Shown in pieces: positions 62,114 to 64,000 of a stretch of 64,000 nt of DNA. Made by a program: the position numbers and the translations under genes. The DNA is from Eubacteriales bacterium (lineage in GTDB: Bacteria; Bacillota; Clostridia; Lachnospirales; Lachnospiraceae). The stretch covers positions 1 through 64,000 of the forward strand of contig JAUNGC010000007.1 in assembly GCA_030524745.1 (NCBI GenBank), read 5' to 3'. The notes beneath the pieces were generated by a model. That model saw only the letters and a program-made list of their open reading frames with translations, was not told the origin of the DNA and searched no databases. The number at the start of each line of letters is the position of its first letter. The first letter of the stretch is position 1.

Positions 62114-63055
62114 ATGAGAGATAAAATACAGGCAATTCTGGAAAATGCCGGGAAGGTCATTATCGGGAAAGAAAAGGTAACGACGCTGATGCTTGCGGCG
62201 CTTCTGGCGGACGGGCACGTTCTTCTGGAAGATGTGCCGGGCACCGGGAAGACGAAGCTTGCGCGGGCGCTGGCGAAAAGTCTGGGACTGGAATTCGGGC
62301 GTATTCAGTTTACGCCGGACATGTTGCCGGCGGATATCACGGGACTGCATATTTATAACAGGCAGTCGAATGAATTTGAATTGAAAAAGGGACCTGTGTT
62401 CACCAACATTCTGCTGGCGGATGAGATCAACCGCGCGACGCCCAGAACCCAGGCAGGGCTGCTGGAGTGTATGGAAGAGCGTCAGGTGACCATCGACGGG
62501 AAAACGGAGTATTTAGATATGCCGTTTTTTGTGGTGGCCACGCAGAATCCGGTGGAGACGGCGGGAACCTTTTCGCTGCCGGAGGCGCAGCTTGACCGCT
62601 TTCTGATGAAGCTTTCCATGGGGCTTCCCGGCAGGGAGGAGGAAATCCGGATTCTGGAAACTTATCGAAACGAAGAGCCGCTGCCCGGGCTGCAGGCTGT
62701 GGTATCGAAGGAAGAACTTCTGCAGATGAAGCGGGAGGTCGTGCAGGTTTATGTGCATCGGTCGATAGAAGAATATATGGTGGACCTCGTGGCGGCGACA
62801 AGGGAAAATACCAAAACCGTCATGGGGGTCAGTCCCAGAGGAACGCTGGCGCTTTTGAGGGGGGCAAAGGCGTGGGCGTGGATTCATGACAGAGATTATG
62901 TGATACCGGATGATGTAAAGGCGGTCGCGGCGGCGATTCTGGCGCATCGGGTAGTGCTTTCCTATGGGCAGAGCCGCTACCGGGACAGCGTGAAGCTGAT
63001 AGAAGAAATTCTGGAAAGCGTGGAGACGCCTACGGAAGAGTTTGAAAAGCCTTAA
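62114..63055 (+). CDS. MoxR family AAA+ ATPase
   Basis: A 313-residue ATPase: Walker A EDVPGTGKTKLARALA near residue 42, Walker B LLADEINRATPRTQAGLLECM, sensor VVATQNPVETAGTFSLPEAQLDRFL (key part ATQNP). MoxR proteins act as chaperones for metal or complex assembly, usually with a DUF58 partner, which follows here. ATG 62114 has AGAAGG 7 bases upstream; an in-frame TTG two codons earlier is the alternative. Confidence 0.92.
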   Translation: MRDKIQAILENAGKVIIGKEKVTTLMLAALLADGHVLLEDVPGTGKTKLARALAKSLGLEFGRIQFTPDMLPADITGLHIYNRQSNEFELKKGPVFTNILLADEINRATPRTQAGLLECMEERQVTIDGKTEYLDMPFFVVATQNPVETAGTFSLPEAQLDRFLMKLSMGLPGREEEIRILETYRNEEPLPGLQAVVSKEELLQMKREVVQVYVHRSIEEYMVDLVAATRENTKTVMGVSPRGTLALLRGAKAWAWIHDRDYVIPDDVKAVAAAILAHRVVLSYGQSRYRDSVKLIEEILESVETPTEEFEKP

Positions 63056-63071
63056 GACAGAGGGATGAAGG

Positions 63072-64000
63072 ATGGTCGTGATCTGGGTCATTTTGGGGGC
63101 GCTTGTGCTGGCGCTGCTGCAGGAAAAATTGTTTGCCCGCTATTGGGATAAAAACTTATCCGTGAGCCTGAAATTCATGGAGGAGAGCGTTATGCAGGGG
63201 GATACCTGCGTGCTTTGCGAACAGGTGGAAAATGCGAAGCTTCTGCCGATTCCGGCGCTGAAGGTGAAGTTTCAGGTGTCCAGACAACTGCAGTTTGAAG
63301 AAGCGGACGGTTCCAGCAGCGTGACGGATCAATATTACAGAAACGACGTGCTTTCCGTCCGCCCGTATATGCGCCATGTGCGCAAGCTTCCCTTTTTATG
63401 TAAAAAAAGAGGATATTATACGATTAACGGACTGGACCTGGTGGCGGGAAATCTGCTGCTTTCCGGGGAACTGCCCAAAAGCTGTCCCAGCGATACGCAG
63501 TTATATGTGTATCCCAGGCCCTTTGCAGGCATGGAGTTTGAGCAGGCGATTCAGAAGTTAAACGGCGAGATTCTGAGCCGGAGACATGTGCTGGAGGACC
63601 CGTTTGAGTACCGGGGAATACGGGAGTATAGTTTCCGTGACACGATGCGGGATATCAACTGGAAGGCCACAGCCAAAACGGGCGAACTGAAGGTCAATAT
63701 GAAAAATTATACGTCCCAGAAGGCGGTCAGGCTGTTTCTGAATCTGGAGGACGGGACAATCTGGCGGCAGGAGGCGTTGCTGGAGGCGGCAATCAGCATG
63801 GCGGCAGGAGCGGCGCAGACCTTTCTTTCCCAGGGAATCCGCACTGCCCTTTCCACCAACGGGCCGGATATTCTGACAGGAGAACTGGTCCGTCTGGAAG
63901 CGGCCAGCGGCGCGGGACATATGGAGAGCGTCAACAGAGGCCTGGCCAGAATCGATCTTGCCAAAAGCGCGCCGTCCTTTGTGCGCAATCTGAGAGATGA
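63072..64000 (+). CDS. DUF58 domain protein (cut by the window end)
   Basis: The first 309 codons are present and the frame is still open at base 64000. The N-terminus has one hydrophobic segment (VVIWVILGALVLALLQ). The DUF58 core is recognised by DPFEYRGIREYSFRDTMRDI followed by NWKATAKTGELKVNMKN. This family forms conserved pairs with MoxR ATPases; some have a following transglutaminase-like gene. GAAGGATG overlaps the start. The 16-base gap indicates one operon with the ATPase. Confidence 0.88.
   Translation, partial: MVVIWVILGALVLALLQEKLFARYWDKNLSVSLKFMEESVMQGDTCVLCEQVENAKLLPIPALKVKFQVSRQLQFEEADGSSSVTDQYYRNDVLSVRPYMRHVRKLPFLCKKRGYYTINGLDLVAGNLLLSGELPKSCPSDTQLYVYPRPFAGMEFEQAIQKLNGEILSRRHVLEDPFEYRGIREYSFRDTMRDINWKATAKTGELKVNMKNYTSQKAVRLFLNLEDGTIWRQEALLEAAISMAAGAAQTFLSQGIRTALSTNGPDILTGELVRLEAASGAGHMESVNRGLARIDLAKSAPSFVRNLRD

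Overview
The window looks like chromosome from an anaerobic, low-to-mid GC Clostridia, most likely a gut Lachnospiraceae. This is inferred from content, not from a marker-gene search. The support is: rpsF-ssb-rpsR followed by gdpP-rplI-dnaB, pyruvate formate-lyase with its activase, an oxygen-labile iron-sulfur serine dehydratase, a clostridial-type ferredoxin, MecA, a sortase and LCP cell envelope, and an F-type ATPase whose c subunit carries sodium-type ligands. Most starts have a good Shine-Dalgarno, and sigma-A promoters with a 17-base spacer and/or an extended -10 (TGn) recur.

Layout. 1-11.2 kb: cell-surface polysaccharide and envelope block: VanZ-like protein, nucleotidyltransferase, ABC exporter, PHP-type tyrosine phosphatase, Ig-like acidic surface protein, two tandem fused Wzz/BY-kinases, a tiny sortase substrate, class B sortase and LCP ligase. 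11.3-16.3 kb: glutamine amidotransferase, L-serine dehydratase (two subunits), AAA/DUF4143 ATPase, hemerythrin and sirtuin. 16.3-22.7 kb: ribosome, replication and c-di-AMP genes. 22.8-27.3 kb: anaerobic pyruvate metabolism: ferredoxin and pflA on minus, DUF1858 protein and a split pyruvate formate-lyase on plus. 27.3-33.7 kb: response regulator, MecA, a small CxxC protein, GH18 and amidase cell-wall enzymes, DegV. 33.8-48.8 kb: glycerate kinase, IclR and a glyoxylate-carboligase-like enzyme on minus. Opposite lies a long plus-strand carbohydrate operon: two dehydrogenases, a CUT1 ABC transporter, GH5, FAD oxidoreductase, iron ADH and a LarA-like racemase. 48.9-54 kb: Sua5, RpiB, Upp, dCMP deaminase, a SleB-type hydrolase and small proteins. 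54.2-61.6 kb: complete atp operon. 62.1-64 kb: MoxR ATPase and a DUF58 protein cut by the window edge.

Three things stand out. (1) The pyruvate formate-lyase is broken into a 681-residue core with the Cys-Cys active site and a separate 80-residue protein holding the glycyl-radical loop. Between them is a 66-residue Cys-rich look-alike of the radical domain, and a strong RNA hairpin precedes the radical-domain gene. The lengths of core plus radical domain add up to that of an ordinary PFL. (2) A family of double-hairpin repeats (hairpin 1, linker GCTA, hairpin 2 opening with CTTC and closing with GAAG) occurs as tandem pairs at three loci, with a degenerate copy at a fourth. Stem sequences differ but stay paired. 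At three of the four loci the element starts immediately after an extended -10 box, so the transcript would begin with the hairpin. (3) A roughly 386-base imperfect palindrome fills the space between the atp operon terminator and moxR.

No rRNA, tRNA, CRISPR array, prophage or complete insertion sequence was recognised.
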